A stretch of 64,000 bases of DNA, from contig NZ_JAGGPM010000028.1 of assembly GCF_018613835.1 (NCBI RefSeq), positions 81,507 to 145,506 of the forward strand, given 5' to 3'. Below the pieces are notes generated by a model, which had not been told where the DNA came from, searched no databases, and saw only the letters and a list, made by a program, of their open reading frames with translations. Both the position numbers and the translations under genes were made by a program. Below are positions 18,042 to 27,179 of the stretch, piece after piece. Position 1 is the first letter of the stretch. Each line of letters opens with the position of its first letter. Origin of the DNA: Arthrobacter sp. ISL-5. Lineage in GTDB: Bacteria > Actinomycetota > Actinomycetes > Actinomycetales > Micrococcaceae.

Positions 18042-18752
18042 ATGGTATTCATGAGCCACACTCCTGCCGAATCTGTCACCAAAACCGAAGAATCAGCCGA
18101 GCAGTTCTTCACCCTCTGGACCGTATTCAAGCGCTCCGCCGAGGTCCTCCGCAGCGCTGATGCTGCCGACGATTTCGACGCCCTGATTGCGCGCCTGGCC
18201 GAGGGCGGGGTGACCCACCGCGGAAGCTACGACGTCTCCGCCATGCGCGCCGACGCCGACGTCATGGTCTGGCTCCACGGCCCCAAGCCCGAGGCACTGC
18301 AGCAAGCCATCCGCGACATCCGCCGCAGCAAGCTCTTCGCGGCAACCGAACTCGTGTGGTCGGCCATGGGCGTCCACCGTGAAGCGGAGTTCGCCAAGAA
18401 CCACACCCCGGCCTTTTCGCGCGGCGTCGAACCGGCGGAATGGCTGTGCGTGTACCCGTTCGTCCGGTCCTACGAGTGGTACCTCCTGCCGGAGGACGAG
18501 CGCGGCAAGATGCTGCGCGACCACGGCATGCTGGGCCGCGACTTCCCCCAGGTCATTTCCAACACGGTGTCCTCGTTCGCACTCGGCGACTGGGAGTGGA
18601 TCCTCGGCCTGGAGGCCCCTGAACTCGTTGACCTGGTGGACCTCATGCGCCACCTGCGCTCCACCGAGGCCCGCAACCACGTCCGCGAGGAAATTCCGTT
18701 CTACACGGGCCGCCGGATCACAGCCGGGGAGATTGCCGAGGTCCTGGCATGA
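18042..18752 (+). CDS. hemQ: Coproheme decarboxylase HemQ/ChdC
   Basis: A 236-residue member of the chlorite-dismutase-like family that turns coproheme into heme b with H2O2. Landmarks: YDVSAMRADADVMVWLHG, then YPFVRSYEWYLLPEDER, which holds the conserved Tyr used for radical decarboxylation, then RDHGMLGRDF with the likely proximal heme His. The ATG at 18042 has GAAGGGG 5 nt upstream; a second ATG at 18051 (MSHTPAES) is an alternative. It overlaps hemH by 4 bp (ATGA), so the two are translationally coupled. Confidence 0.95.
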   Translation: MVFMSHTPAESVTKTEESAEQFFTLWTVFKRSAEVLRSADAADDFDALIARLAEGGVTHRGSYDVSAMRADADVMVWLHGPKPEALQQAIRDIRRSKLFAATELVWSAMGVHREAEFAKNHTPAFSRGVEPAEWLCVYPFVRSYEWYLLPEDERGKMLRDHGMLGRDFPQVISNTVSSFALGDWEWILGLEAPELVDLVDLMRHLRSTEARNHVREEIPFYTGRRITAGEIAEVLA

Positions 18753-19990
18753 GCCCGCTGAATTCCTGGGGCTCAGCGGTGGCGGTGAACCCCGTGACCG
18801 AGGCCGGCAGGATGGCGCCCAAGGAATATGACGGCGTGCTGCTCGCCTCCTTCGGCGGCCCCGAGGGCCAGGAGGACGTGATCCCGTTCCTCCGCAATGT
18901 CACCCGCGGCCGCGGCATCCCCGACGAGCGGCTTGAAGAGGTCTCGCACCATTACCGCGCCAACGGCGGCATCAGCCCGATCAACCAGCAGAACCGGGAG
19001 CTCAAGGCAGCCCTCGAGGCCGAGCTGGCTGCGCGGGGCATCGACATGCCGGTGCTGTGGGGCAACCGCAACTGGGATCCCTACATCCCGCAGACCCTCC
19101 AGGACGCTTACGACGCCGGTCACCGGAAGCTGCTCATGGTCACCACGAGCGCCTACTCCTGCTACTCCAGCTGCCGCCAGTACCGTGAAGACATCGGCAT
19201 GGCGCTCACTGAAACGGGCCTGGACGGCCGGCTGGAAGTGGACAAGGTCCGCCAGTACTTCGACCACCCGGGCTTCGTGGAGCCCTTCATCGAAGGCACC
19301 GCCGCGGGAATCGCCGAGGTCCGCGCGCAGCTGGCCTCTGCGGGAAACCCTGAGGCGCCTGTGCATGTTCTGTTCGCCACGCATTCCATACCGACGCGCG
19401 ACGCCGATGCTGCAGGACGGTCCGCCGAGGAGCCCCGCCAGTTCGCCGAGGATTCCGCCTACGTGGCCCAGCACCTGGCCACCGGCGCCGAGGTCATGCG
19501 GCGGGTGGAAGCCGAATCCGGGCTCGCGGCCCCCTGGTCCCTCGTGTACCAGTCACGGTCCGGAGCTCCGCACGTGCCCTGGCTTGAACCAGACATCAAC
19601 GACGCCATCGGGGACCTGTCCAAGCAGGGCGTCAAGGGCATCGTGATTGTGCCCCTCGGGTTCGTCAGCGACCACATGGAGGTGGTCTGGGATCTTGACA
19701 CCGAGGCACTGGAGACCTGCCGCGAACTGGGCCTGGCCGCAACCCGCGTGCCGACGCCCGGAACGCACCGCCGCTTCGTTGAAGGGCTCGTGGACCTCAT
19801 CTGTGAACGCACCGCCGCGAACAACATCGCCGACCGGACCCACATGACCGACCTCGGCCCCTGGTACGACGTGTGCCGGCCGGGCTGCTGCGCCAACTTC
19901 CGGGGGGAAAAGCCCACCATTGCGGGGGCCGACACCACGGTGGGTGCCGGTCACGACCCCTACCCCGCCGGGGGAGGGGACGCCCGATGA
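18749..19990 (+). CDS. hemH: Coproporphyrin ferrochelatase HemH/CpfC
   Basis: A 413-residue enzyme that inserts Fe2+ into coproporphyrin III. It shows LLASFGGPEGQEDV near the start, TSAYSCYSSCRQYREDI in the middle and FATHSIP around the metal-binding His. The C-terminal Cys cluster DVCRPGCCANFRG, together with an upstream Cys, fits the [2Fe-2S] cluster found in actinobacterial ferrochelatases. The stop overlaps the hemC start by 4 bp (ATGA at 19987). The first 23 residues are poorly conserved, so a later start (MAPKEYDG, 18812) is possible. Confidence 0.95.
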   Translation: MSPLNSWGSAVAVNPVTEAGRMAPKEYDGVLLASFGGPEGQEDVIPFLRNVTRGRGIPDERLEEVSHHYRANGGISPINQQNRELKAALEAELAARGIDMPVLWGNRNWDPYIPQTLQDAYDAGHRKLLMVTTSAYSCYSSCRQYREDIGMALTETGLDGRLEVDKVRQYFDHPGFVEPFIEGTAAGIAEVRAQLASAGNPEAPVHVLFATHSIPTRDADAAGRSAEEPRQFAEDSAYVAQHLATGAEVMRRVEAESGLAAPWSLVYQSRSGAPHVPWLEPDINDAIGDLSKQGVKGIVIVPLGFVSDHMEVVWDLDTEALETCRELGLAATRVPTPGTHRRFVEGLVDLICERTAANNIADRTHMTDLGPWYDVCRPGCCANFRGEKPTIAGADTTVGAGHDPYPAGGGDAR

Positions 19991-20985
19991 CAGTCCGGAT
20001 CGGTACCCGCGCGAGCAAGCTCGCCCTGACCCAGACGCAGCAGACGGCCGACCGGCTGGCCGCCGTCGGGGGTTTCCCGGTGGAACTCGTGCACATCAGG
20101 ACCGACGGCGACGTCCTCACCGGATCGCTGTCCCAGATGGGCGGCACCGGCGTCTTCGTTGCGGCGCTCCGCGACGCGCTGCTACGCAACGAGTGCGATG
20201 TTGCAGTGCACTCGCTCAAGGACCTGCCCACGGGCTCCGCCGTGGGGCTGACTCTGGCCGCTACTCCCCGCCGCGTGGACGTCCGCGACGTCCTGTGCGC
20301 CCGCGACGGATTCAAGCTGGCTGATCTTCCCAAGGGCGCGCGCGTGGGCACAGGCTCGCCGCGCAGGGCGGCACAGCTCCGTGCGGTCCGGCCCGACCTG
20401 GACATCGTGGACATCCGCGGCAATGTGGACACCAGGCTCGGCCGTGTCCCCGGGCTGCCGGGCAACGTGACCGAGGCCGTCGTGGACGGAAAATCGTGCG
20501 ACCTTGATGCCGTGGTGCTGGCTGCCGCGGGTCTCGAGCGCATCAGCCGGCTGGACACCGTCACCGAGTACCTCGAGACGGACATCATGCTTCCGGCCGC
20601 GGGACAGGGTTCGCTGGCCATTGAATGCCGCACGGCGGACGCCCCGCGCCTGGCCGGCTCCACTGAGGGCTCGCAGGGCGTGCTCGCGCAGGCACTGGCA
20701 GCATTGGACGATCACGACACCCGGCTCGCGGTCACCGCAGAACGGGCGCTGCTGGCGCGGCTCGAAGCCGGCTGCGCCGCTCCGGTGGGTGCGTACGCCT
20801 ACCGGAAGGGCAGCATGCTCCACCTCGAAGCCGTGGTGTGCGCCGTGGACGGCACCGCGTCCGTGCGTGACAAGCGGGCCACTGACGGCCTGACCGAAGT
20901 GGGCGCGACGCTGCTGGGCATTGAACTGGCGGAGGCTCTCCTGGCCGCGGGGGCTGCGGATATCGCTGACCTGACCGCGTCCTGA
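19987..20985 (+). CDS. hemC: Hydroxymethylbilane synthase
   Basis: A 332-residue porphobilinogen deaminase that joins four porphobilinogens. It begins MTVRIGTRASKLALTQTQ, with VAVHSLKDLPTG and GTGSPRRAAQL for substrate binding. The dipyrromethane cofactor is attached to Cys263 in LEAGCAAPVGAY. The ATG at 19987 overlaps the hemH stop and gives the family N-terminus; longer in-frame readings run into hemH. hemD follows after 20 nt. Confidence 0.97.
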   Translation: MTVRIGTRASKLALTQTQQTADRLAAVGGFPVELVHIRTDGDVLTGSLSQMGGTGVFVAALRDALLRNECDVAVHSLKDLPTGSAVGLTLAATPRRVDVRDVLCARDGFKLADLPKGARVGTGSPRRAAQLRAVRPDLDIVDIRGNVDTRLGRVPGLPGNVTEAVVDGKSCDLDAVVLAAAGLERISRLDTVTEYLETDIMLPAAGQGSLAIECRTADAPRLAGSTEGSQGVLAQALAALDDHDTRLAVTAERALLARLEAGCAAPVGAYAYRKGSMLHLEAVVCAVDGTASVRDKRATDGLTEVGATLLGIELAEALLAAGAADIADLTAS

Positions 20986-21005
20986 GCGTCGGCGGCCATC
21001 GGCTT

Positions 21006-21980
21006 ATGGGACAGACGAACCGGCAGGGTCCGGAAGGCAACCCCGCCGGACGCCCGGACGCGCGGCGCCCGCTGGAGGGCGCCCGCATCCTCATCACGCG
21101 GAGCCCGGACCGCGCGGAAGCCCTCGCAGCGGAACTCCGGCTGGCGGGGGCCGAGCCGCTCGTGCTGCCGCTCACCGACGCCGAACGTGCCCGTGACCAG
21201 GGCGCCCTCGACGACGCCTTCGACGCGCTGGGTGCAGGCCATTTCGCGTGGCTCGTGGTCAGCAGCGCCACGACCGTCCTGGCCCTGACAGAGAAAGCAG
21301 CGGAGCGGTCGGTGGCCCTGAGCGAGTGGATTCCGCTGTCAACCCGCGTGGCTGCAGTGGGACCGGCGACCCGGAGCGCCCTGCAGTCCGCCGGCGTCAC
21401 GGTGCATTTTGTGCCGGAGCAGGAGCATTCGGCCGCCGGGCTGACGGCCGAGTGGCCCGGGGGGCCGGGCGAAGTGCTGCTGCCGCAGGCTGACATCGCA
21501 GCGCCTGCCCTGGCACATGGGCTCGAAGCGAAGGGCGCCCGGGTCCGGACGGTGGTCGCCTACCACACGGTGGATTATCCGGCCGCGCCGGACCGCCGCC
21601 TCGCCCCGGCCATCAACGCCTCGGCCATTTACGCCGGTGTCGGCTCCGCGAACGGCGTCCTGCCGGTGCTCACGCCGGACGCCGCCAGAGGCGCGGTATC
21701 GTCCGGCGAGCTGGCCGCCGTCGTCGCCGCTTCACCGAGCGCTGCGCGCCGTATTTCCGCCGAGCTCGCACCGCTCGGAGCCTGCCGGGTCGTGGCCATC
21801 GGCAAGGCAACCGCCGCCGAAGCAGAGGCCCGGGGCCTGACCGTTGCGGCCACGGCGCGGGAATCCACCCCGGAGGGCCTCGTGGCGGCCATCATCCGTG
21901 CACTGCACCCCCAGGCCGGCGACGCCCCGGCCGGCAGCCGAATTCCGGACATCCATTCATCAGCACCCGGCACCCAGTGA
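21006..21980 (+). CDS. hemD: Uroporphyrinogen-III synthase
   Basis: A 324-residue enzyme that closes hydroxymethylbilane into uroporphyrinogen III with inversion of ring D. The family is poorly conserved; the recognisable points are [19 protein letters not shown] near residue 25-45, then [32 protein letters not shown] and the late [19 protein letters not shown]. About 20 N-terminal residues (Gly/Pro/Arg-rich) precede the fold, and a later start would also work. Position between hemC and hemB supports the call. Confidence 0.9.
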   Translation: MGQTNRQGPEGNPAGRPDARRPLEGARILITRSPDRAEALAAELRLAGAEPLVLPLTDAERARDQGALDDAFDALGAGHFAWLVVSSATTVLALTEKAAERSVALSEWIPLSTRVAAVGPATRSALQSAGVTVHFVPEQEHSAAGLTAEWPGGPGEVLLPQADIAAPALAHGLEAKGARVRTVVAYHTVDYPAAPDRRLAPAINASAIYAGVGSANGVLPVLTPDAARGAVSSGELAAVVAASPSAARRISAELAPLGACRVVAIGKATAAEAEARGLTVAATARESTPEGLVAAIIRALHPQAGDAPAGSRIPDIHSSAPGTQ

Positions 21981-21990
21981 AGGACAGGAC

Positions 21991-22971
21991 ATGAGTTTTC
22001 CGCAGCACCGCCCACGGCGGCTCCGCACCACCCCCGCCATGCGCAGGCTCACGGCCGAGAACAGGCTCGCGCCCGCAGAGTTGATCCTGCCCGCGTTCAT
22101 CCGGGAAGGCCTGACGGAACCGAACCCGATCGCATCCATGCCAGGCGTGGTGCAGCACACCACGGATACCCTCAAGCGCGCCGCCGCGGAAGCCGTGGAG
22201 CTCGGCGTCGGCGGCATCATGCTGTTCGGCATTCCTGCCGCCAGGGACGCCGAGGGAACGGCGTCCCTGGACCCGGACGGCGTGCTCAACAAGGCCATCC
22301 GTGACGTCCGGGCCGAGGTCGGCGACGACCTCGTGGTGATGAGCGACGTCTGCCTGGACGAGTTCACCGACCACGGCCACTGCGGCGTCCTGGACGCCAA
22401 CGGCTACGTGGACAACGACGCCACCCTGGACATCTACGCCAGGATGGCGGTGGCACAGGCCGACGCCGGTGCGCACGTGCTGGGTCCGTCCGGAATGATG
22501 GACGGCCAGATCGGCGTCATCCGAGACGCACTCGAGGACGCCGGCCACGTGAACACCGCCGTCATCGCCTACGCCGCCAAATACGCCTCCGCGTTCTACG
22601 GCCCGTTCCGGGAGGCCGTCGATTCGCAGCTGAAGGGGGACCGCCGGACCTACCAGATGGATGCCGCCAACCGGCGCGAAGCCATCCAGGAGGTGGAGCT
22701 GGACCTCGCCGAAGGGGCCGACATGGTGATGGTCAAGCCGGCCATGAGCTACCTCGACATCCTGGCCGACGTCGCCGACATGAGCCCCGTGCCGGTGGCC
22801 GCCTACCAGATCTCCGGTGAGTACGCCATGATCGAGGCGGCGGCGGCCAACGGCTGGATCGACCGCCGCGCAGCCGTCACCGAATCGGTCCTTGGCATCC
22901 GCCGCGCCGGAGCAAACATGGTCCTGACGTACTGGGCGAGCGAACTCGCCGGCTGGCTCAAGGAGTCCTGA
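21991..22971 (+). CDS. hemB: Porphobilinogen synthase (delta-aminolevulinate dehydratase)
   Basis: A 326-residue enzyme condensing two aminolevulinates. The two Schiff-base Lys are in [16 protein letters not shown] and [13 protein letters not shown]. The metal loop reads [14 protein letters not shown]: two of the three Zn-binding Cys of the E. coli type are kept, while the middle one is Asp. This mixed loop suggests altered metal use (inference). ATG 21991 has AAGGACAGG upstream. The stop TGA shares its A with the ATG of the LLM gene. Confidence 0.96.
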   Translation: MSFPQHRPRRLRTTPAMRRLTAENRLAPAELILPAFIREGLTEPNPIASMPGVVQHTTDTLKRAAAEAVELGVGGIMLFGIPAARDAEGTASLDPDGVLNKAIRDVRAEVGDDLVVMSDVCLDEFTDHGHCGVLDANGYVDNDATLDIYARMAVAQADAGAHVLGPSGMMDGQIGVIRDALEDAGHVNTAVIAYAAKYASAFYGPFREAVDSQLKGDRRTYQMDAANRREAIQEVELDLAEGADMVMVKPAMSYLDILADVADMSPVPVAAYQISGEYAMIEAAAANGWIDRRAAVTESVLGIRRAGANMVLTYWASELAGWLKES

Positions 22972-24059
22972 TGCCGGAGTCCGCCGCGTCTCCCACCGCC
23001 CCGGTGGGGTCCGACGAGATTCTCCTGGGCCTGAACACGTTTGGTGACGTCGGCCTCGACAGCGACGGTGAGCCGAAGCCGCATGCCCGGGTGCTGCGTG
23101 AGGTGCTGAACCAGGCCATGTTGGCGGACGCCGTCGGGCTCCATGCCTTCGGCGTGGGGGAGCACCACCGCCGCGATTTCGCCGTGTCCGCTCCCGAGGT
23201 GTTCCTCGCCGGCGCCGCAACGCGGACCTCCCGGATCAGGCTGGGTTCCGCGGTCACCGTGCTGAGCTCGGACGACCCGGTCCGGGTCTTCCAGCGGTTC
23301 GCCACCCTGGATGCGCTCTCCGGCGGACGGGCGGAAGTCATGCTGGGCCGCGGTTCGTTCATCGAATCGTTTCCGCTGTTCGGACTGGACCTGGCCGATT
23401 ACGACGTCCTGTTCGAGGAAAAGCTCGAGCTCTTCGACAAGGTGCGGGACCAGAAGCCCGTTCACTGGGAGGGGCGCACCCGGCCGCCCTTGAGCGGGCT
23501 GAGCGTATTCCCTCCCCTGGAGCGGCACCTGCTGCCGGCCTGGATCGGCGTGGGCGGCACGCCGGAGTCCGTGCTTCGCTGCGCGGAGTATGGCTACCCG
23601 ATCATCTTTGCCATCATCGGCGGCCAGCCCCGCGCCTTTGCCCCGCTGGTCAACCTGTACCGCGAGGCGATGGCCAAGTACGGCCACCCCATGCAGCAGA
23701 TCGCCACCCATTCACCGGGGTACATCGCCGACACTGACGAGGCGGCGCGCGAAGAGCTCTTCCCGCACTGGCTCGCGCAGCGGAACCGGATCGGAGCCGA
23801 GCGCGGCTGGGGTCCCGGCAACCGGGGGGAATTCGACGCCATGTGCGGTCCGGAGGGTGCCCTGTACGTGGGCTCACCTGAGACGGTGGCCCAGAAGATC
23901 GCACTGCTCAAACGGAACCTCGGCGTTGACCGCTTCGACCTCAAATACAGCAACGGGACCCTTCCCCACAGCTCCATGATGCGCTGCATCGAACTGTTCG
24001 GCACCGTGGTGGCGCCCCGGGTGGCCGAGCTGCTGTCCGGGCCGCGGCCCGCAGACTGA
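22971..24059 (+). CDS. LLM-class flavin-dependent oxidoreductase
   Basis: A 362-residue member of the bacterial luciferase-like monooxygenase superfamily. Typical segments: [20 protein letters not shown] near the flavin site, [21 protein letters not shown], and [18 protein letters not shown]. It uses reduced flavin and O2, but nothing here tells the substrate. Its start overlaps the hemB stop by 1 nt and hemL follows after 13 nt, so it is built into the heme operon. A link to tetrapyrroles is an inference from position only. Confidence 0.88.
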   Translation: MPESAASPTAPVGSDEILLGLNTFGDVGLDSDGEPKPHARVLREVLNQAMLADAVGLHAFGVGEHHRRDFAVSAPEVFLAGAATRTSRIRLGSAVTVLSSDDPVRVFQRFATLDALSGGRAEVMLGRGSFIESFPLFGLDLADYDVLFEEKLELFDKVRDQKPVHWEGRTRPPLSGLSVFPPLERHLLPAWIGVGGTPESVLRCAEYGYPIIFAIIGGQPRAFAPLVNLYREAMAKYGHPMQQIATHSPGYIADTDEAAREELFPHWLAQRNRIGAERGWGPGNRGEFDAMCGPEGALYVGSPETVAQKIALLKRNLGVDRFDLKYSNGTLPHSSMMRCIELFGTVVAPRVAELLSGPRPAD

Positions 24060-24072
24060 AAGAATAGGAACC

Positions 24073-25404
24073 ATGACCTCCAGCACGCCTCGCAACGAGG
24101 AACTCTTTGACCGCGCCCGCCAGCTCATGCCAGGCGGCGTCAATTCCCCGGTCCGCGCCTTCGGATCGGTGGGCGGCACCCCCCGGTTCATGGTCTCGGC
24201 CAAGGGCCCGTACCTGACCGACGCCGACGGCAAGGAATACGTGGACCTCGTCTGCTCCTGGGGCCCGGCACTGCTCGGCCACGCCCACCCTGCCGTCCTC
24301 GAAGCCGTGCACGCGGCCGTTGACCGCGGCCTGTCCTTCGGCGCCTCGACACCCGACGAAGCGAACCTGGCTGCCATCGTCATGGAACGGGTGTCTGCCG
24401 TCGAGCGGCTGCGGATGGTGTCCACCGGCACGGAGGCGACCATGACGGCGATCCGGCTGGCCAGGGGCTTCACCGGCCGCAACCTGGTGATCAAGTTCGC
24501 GGGCTGCTACCACGGCCACCTCGACGGGCTGCTCGCGTCGGCCGGCTCCGGCGTGGCCACCCTCGCCCTGCCCGGTTCGGCCGGGGTCACGGCCGCCACC
24601 GCCGCCGAAACGCTCGTGCTGCCCTACAACGACCTCGGCGCCGTCGAGGCAGCCTTCGCCGAGCACGGACCCAACATCGCTGCCGTGATCACCGAGGCGG
24701 CACCGGCCAACATGGGCGTTGTCACCCCCGGCGAAGGATTCAACGCCGGGCTGTCCCGGATCACGGCCGCCCACGGCGCGCTGCTGATCGTCGATGAGGT
24801 CCTCACGGGGTTCCGCACCGGCTACTCCGGCTACTGGGGGCTCACGGGCGGGGCGGCGGATGCGGCCGAGAAGTGGACCCCGGACCTGCTCACGTTCGGC
24901 AAGGTGATCGGCGGGGGCATGCCGACGGCGGCCCTCGGCGGCCGTGCCGACGTCATGGACTACCTGGCGCCGATCGGACCCGTCTACCAGGCCGGCACAC
25001 TGTCCGGGAACCCGGTGGCCATGGCCGCCGGCGTGGCCACCCTGACGCACGCCACGCGGGACGTCTACTCGTTCGTGGACGCGCGTTCACTCGAGCTGTC
25101 ATCCGCCCTTTCCGCAGCCCTGGATGCGGCCGGCGTCGACCACTCGATCCAGCGCGCCGGAAACCTGTTCTCCGTGGCGTTTGGCACCTCGGAGCGGGGC
25201 GTCCACAACTACAGCGACGCGCAGAAGCAGGACGTTTTCCGCTACGCGCCGTTCTTCCACTCCATGCTGGACTCCGGCGTGTACCTCCCGCCGTCCGTCT
25301 TCGAGGCCTGGTTCCTGTCCGCGGCGCACGACGACGCCGCCATGAACCGGATCTTCGACGCACTGCCCGCCGCGGCGGAGGCAGCCGCCGCCACTAAGGC
25401 CTGA
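24073..25404 (+). CDS. hemL: Glutamate-1-semialdehyde 2,1-aminomutase
   Basis: A 443-residue PLP enzyme converting glutamate-1-semialdehyde to aminolevulinate, the step after HemA. It has [19 protein letters not shown] at the start, [17 protein letters not shown], the aspartate segment [12 protein letters not shown] and the PLP-binding Lys in [13 protein letters not shown]. The C-terminus shows [15 protein letters not shown]. It is the last gene of the heme cluster, followed 42 bp later by a 58-bp palindrome that should stop transcription. Confidence 0.97.
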   Translation: MTSSTPRNEELFDRARQLMPGGVNSPVRAFGSVGGTPRFMVSAKGPYLTDADGKEYVDLVCSWGPALLGHAHPAVLEAVHAAVDRGLSFGASTPDEANLAAIVMERVSAVERLRMVSTGTEATMTAIRLARGFTGRNLVIKFAGCYHGHLDGLLASAGSGVATLALPGSAGVTAATAAETLVLPYNDLGAVEAAFAEHGPNIAAVITEAAPANMGVVTPGEGFNAGLSRITAAHGALLIVDEVLTGFRTGYSGYWGLTGGAADAAEKWTPDLLTFGKVIGGGMPTAALGGRADVMDYLAPIGPVYQAGTLSGNPVAMAAGVATLTHATRDVYSFVDARSLELSSALSAALDAAGVDHSIQRAGNLFSVAFGTSERGVHNYSDAQKQDVFRYAPFFHSMLDSGVYLPPSVFEAWFLSAAHDDAAMNRIFDALPAAAEAAAATKA

Positions 25405-25446
25405 CCCGCCGTCGTCCTTAAGTCCTGCATCGCAGGGGCGGAACGA

Positions 25447-25504
25447 CCCGCATTAAATAACTCTGGCACCCGCCGCGGCGGGTGCCAGAGTTATTTAATG
25501 CGGG
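25447..25504. terminator. 58-bp perfect palindrome, bidirectional terminator
   Basis: Two exact 29-nt arms (25447-25475 and 25476-25504) meet at CCGCGG. The core is GC-rich (GGCACCCGCCG) and the flanks are A/T-rich (ATTAAATAA and TTATTTAAT), giving U-rich tails in both directions. It lies between the convergent hemL and metQ genes, 42 and 16 bp from their stops, and fits a shared terminator. Confidence 0.95.
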
Positions 25505-25520
25505 AGTTGCGCTGCCCGGC

Positions 25521-26363
25521 CTAGAAGGCGGGCGTCACGTCGCCGTTGGGCCATTCCTTCTCGATGAAGGCCTTGACCTCGGGGGAGTGGAGGAGTTCGT
25601 CAAGCTTCTTGATGCGGGGGTCGTCCTTGGACTCCGTGCGCCATGCCAGGAAGTTGGCGTACGGGTTGTTGTCCGTGGACTCCACTGCCAGTGCATTGTC
25701 GGTGCTGAGGCCGGCCTTGAGGATGAAGTTTCCGTTGATCAGGGCCAGGTCCACGGAGGGATCCTTCAGGTCGTTGATCAGCAGCTCAGGCTGGTTTTCC
25801 GAGAACTTGAGCTTCTTGGGGTTCTGCGCGTCGGTCAGTGCGATCACGGAGCTGTCGTCCTTGATGTCCTTGACCAGACCCGCCTTTTCCAGGACCTTGA
25901 GCGCGCGGACCTGGTTGGAGGGGTCGTTGGTGATGGCAACCTTGGCGCCGTCCTTGATCTCGCTGATGTCCTTGACCTTCTCCGAGAAGGCCGCGTACGG
26001 CTCGATGTGGACGCCGGCGCCGTGGCCGAAGTCGTAGCCCTTGGTCTTGACCTGATCATCGAACCACGGCTGGTGCTGGTAGTAGTTGGTGTCCAGCGAG
26101 CCGTCGCTCAGGGCGGTGTTGGGCGTCTGGTAGTCCTCGATCTCCTTGATGTCCAGCTTGAGGCCGGCCTTCGGAGCGAGGTCCTGGTTGATGAATTCGA
26201 GGATCTTGGCCTGCGGGACCGGGCTGGCGCCGACGCTGAGGGTTGCGGGCTTGGCCGGATCCAGGGTCTGGGTCTCGGAACTGGGCGCGGACGAACCGCC
26301 GCACGCGGTCAGTGCCAGGGCGGTGACAATGCCGGTGGCGAGGAGGGTGAGTGATTTACGCAT
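25521..26363 (-). CDS. metQ: Methionine-binding lipoprotein MetQ
   Basis: A 280-residue lipoprotein of the NlpA/MetQ family. It has a signal peptide ending in the lipobox LTAC (Cys20) and the family segments LEDYQ-like IEDYQTPNTALSDGSLD and YYQHQPWFDD. It delivers D- or L-methionine to the MetNI importer at the outer face of the membrane. The start ATG has AAAGGAA 8 nt upstream. It is the last gene of metN-metI-metQ, separated from metI by a 144-bp repeat-rich spacer, and faces the bidirectional terminator. Confidence 0.94.
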   Translation of the reverse strand: MRKSLTLLATGIVTALALTACGGSSAPSSETQTLDPAKPATLSVGASPVPQAKILEFINQDLAPKAGLKLDIKEIEDYQTPNTALSDGSLDTNYYQHQPWFDDQVKTKGYDFGHGAGVHIEPYAAFSEKVKDISEIKDGAKVAITNDPSNQVRALKVLEKAGLVKDIKDDSSVIALTDAQNPKKLKFSENQPELLINDLKDPSVDLALINGNFILKAGLSTDNALAVESTDNNPYANFLAWRTESKDDPRIKKLDELLHSPEVKAFIEKEWPNGDVTPAF

Positions 26364-26458
26364 CGGATGCGTTCCTTTCGAAATAGCCTGGATCCCGACG
26401 GCGTGGCCGGGGAGATCCGGTTCAGATGCAGTGAGCGGCTACTCGCTGCGTGAAGACT

Positions 26459-26519
26459 TGGCGGTGGTCCGTCTGGCGGTGGACCGTCGCTTAGCTGTGG
26501 TCCTCGCTTAGCGGTGGTC
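26459..26519. repeat. Degenerate GGTGGTCC repeats at the end of metI
   Basis: Four related blocks around G(C/T)GGTGGTCC occur here; two near-identical 15-mers (CGCTTAGCTGTGGTC at 26488-26502 and CGCTTAGCGGTGGTC at 26505-26519) lie 17 bp apart. The second contains the metI stop codon and last codons. The rest of the 144-bp spacer to metQ shows nothing else. Confidence 0.6.
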
Positions 26520-27179
26520 GAGGCTCCGGGAGATCCACTCACCCGTGAGCTGGATGACCTGGACCAGGACGATGATCAGCACGATCGTGACGATCATGAC
26601 GGTGACGTCGAAGCGCTGGAAGCCATAGTTGTAGGCAAGTTTTCCCAGCCCGCCGCCGCCGACGAGGCCGGCCATGGCGCTGTAGCCCACGAGGGTCACC
26701 ACGGTGGTGGTTGCGGCAGCCACGAGTGCGGGCAGCGATTCAGGCAGCATGACCTTGTTGATGACCTGCATCCTCGTGGAGCCCATGACCTGTGCGGCGT
26801 CGATCTTGCCGTGGTGGACATCGCGGAGACAGGCCTCAACGAGGCGGGCAAAAAACGGAATGGTTCCGATCGAGAGCGAGACCGAGGCTGCCACCGGGCC
26901 GAGGCTCGTGCCCACCAGGAGCCGGGCAAGGGGGATCAGGGCCACCATCAGGATCGCGAAGGGGATGGACCGCGTGATGTTGACCACGATGTCGCTGACA
27001 ATCCTGTTGACCACGGGCATGGGACGGAGTCCGCCCGGGGCAGTGGCGTGCAGGAAGACGCCCAGCGGCAGTCCGACCAGGACGGTGAAGAACGCTGAGA
27101 TCCCCACCATCTGCAGGGTTTCGACGATCGCCTCAGGGAGGGCCTTGGCGAGGACAGGGTTGCTGAAGATTTCGTTCAC
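26508..27179 (-). CDS. metI: Methionine ABC transporter permease MetI
   Basis: A 223-residue inner-membrane permease with about five hydrophobic helices. The coupling segment to the ATPase is visible in the second half: VMGSTRMQVINKVMLPESLP, the EAA-loop type. It starts MNEIFSNPVLAKALPEAIVETL, a common MetI N-terminus. It overlaps metN by 4 bp, so the two are translated together. Confidence 0.94.
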   Translation of the reverse strand: MNEIFSNPVLAKALPEAIVETLQMVGISAFFTVLVGLPLGVFLHATAPGGLRPMPVVNRIVSDIVVNITRSIPFAILMVALIPLARLLVGTSLGPVAASVSLSIGTIPFFARLVEACLRDVHHGKIDAAQVMGSTRMQVINKVMLPESLPALVAAATTTVVTLVGYSAMAGLVGGGGLGKLAYNYGFQRFDVTVMIVTIVLIIVLVQVIQLTGEWISRSLDHR

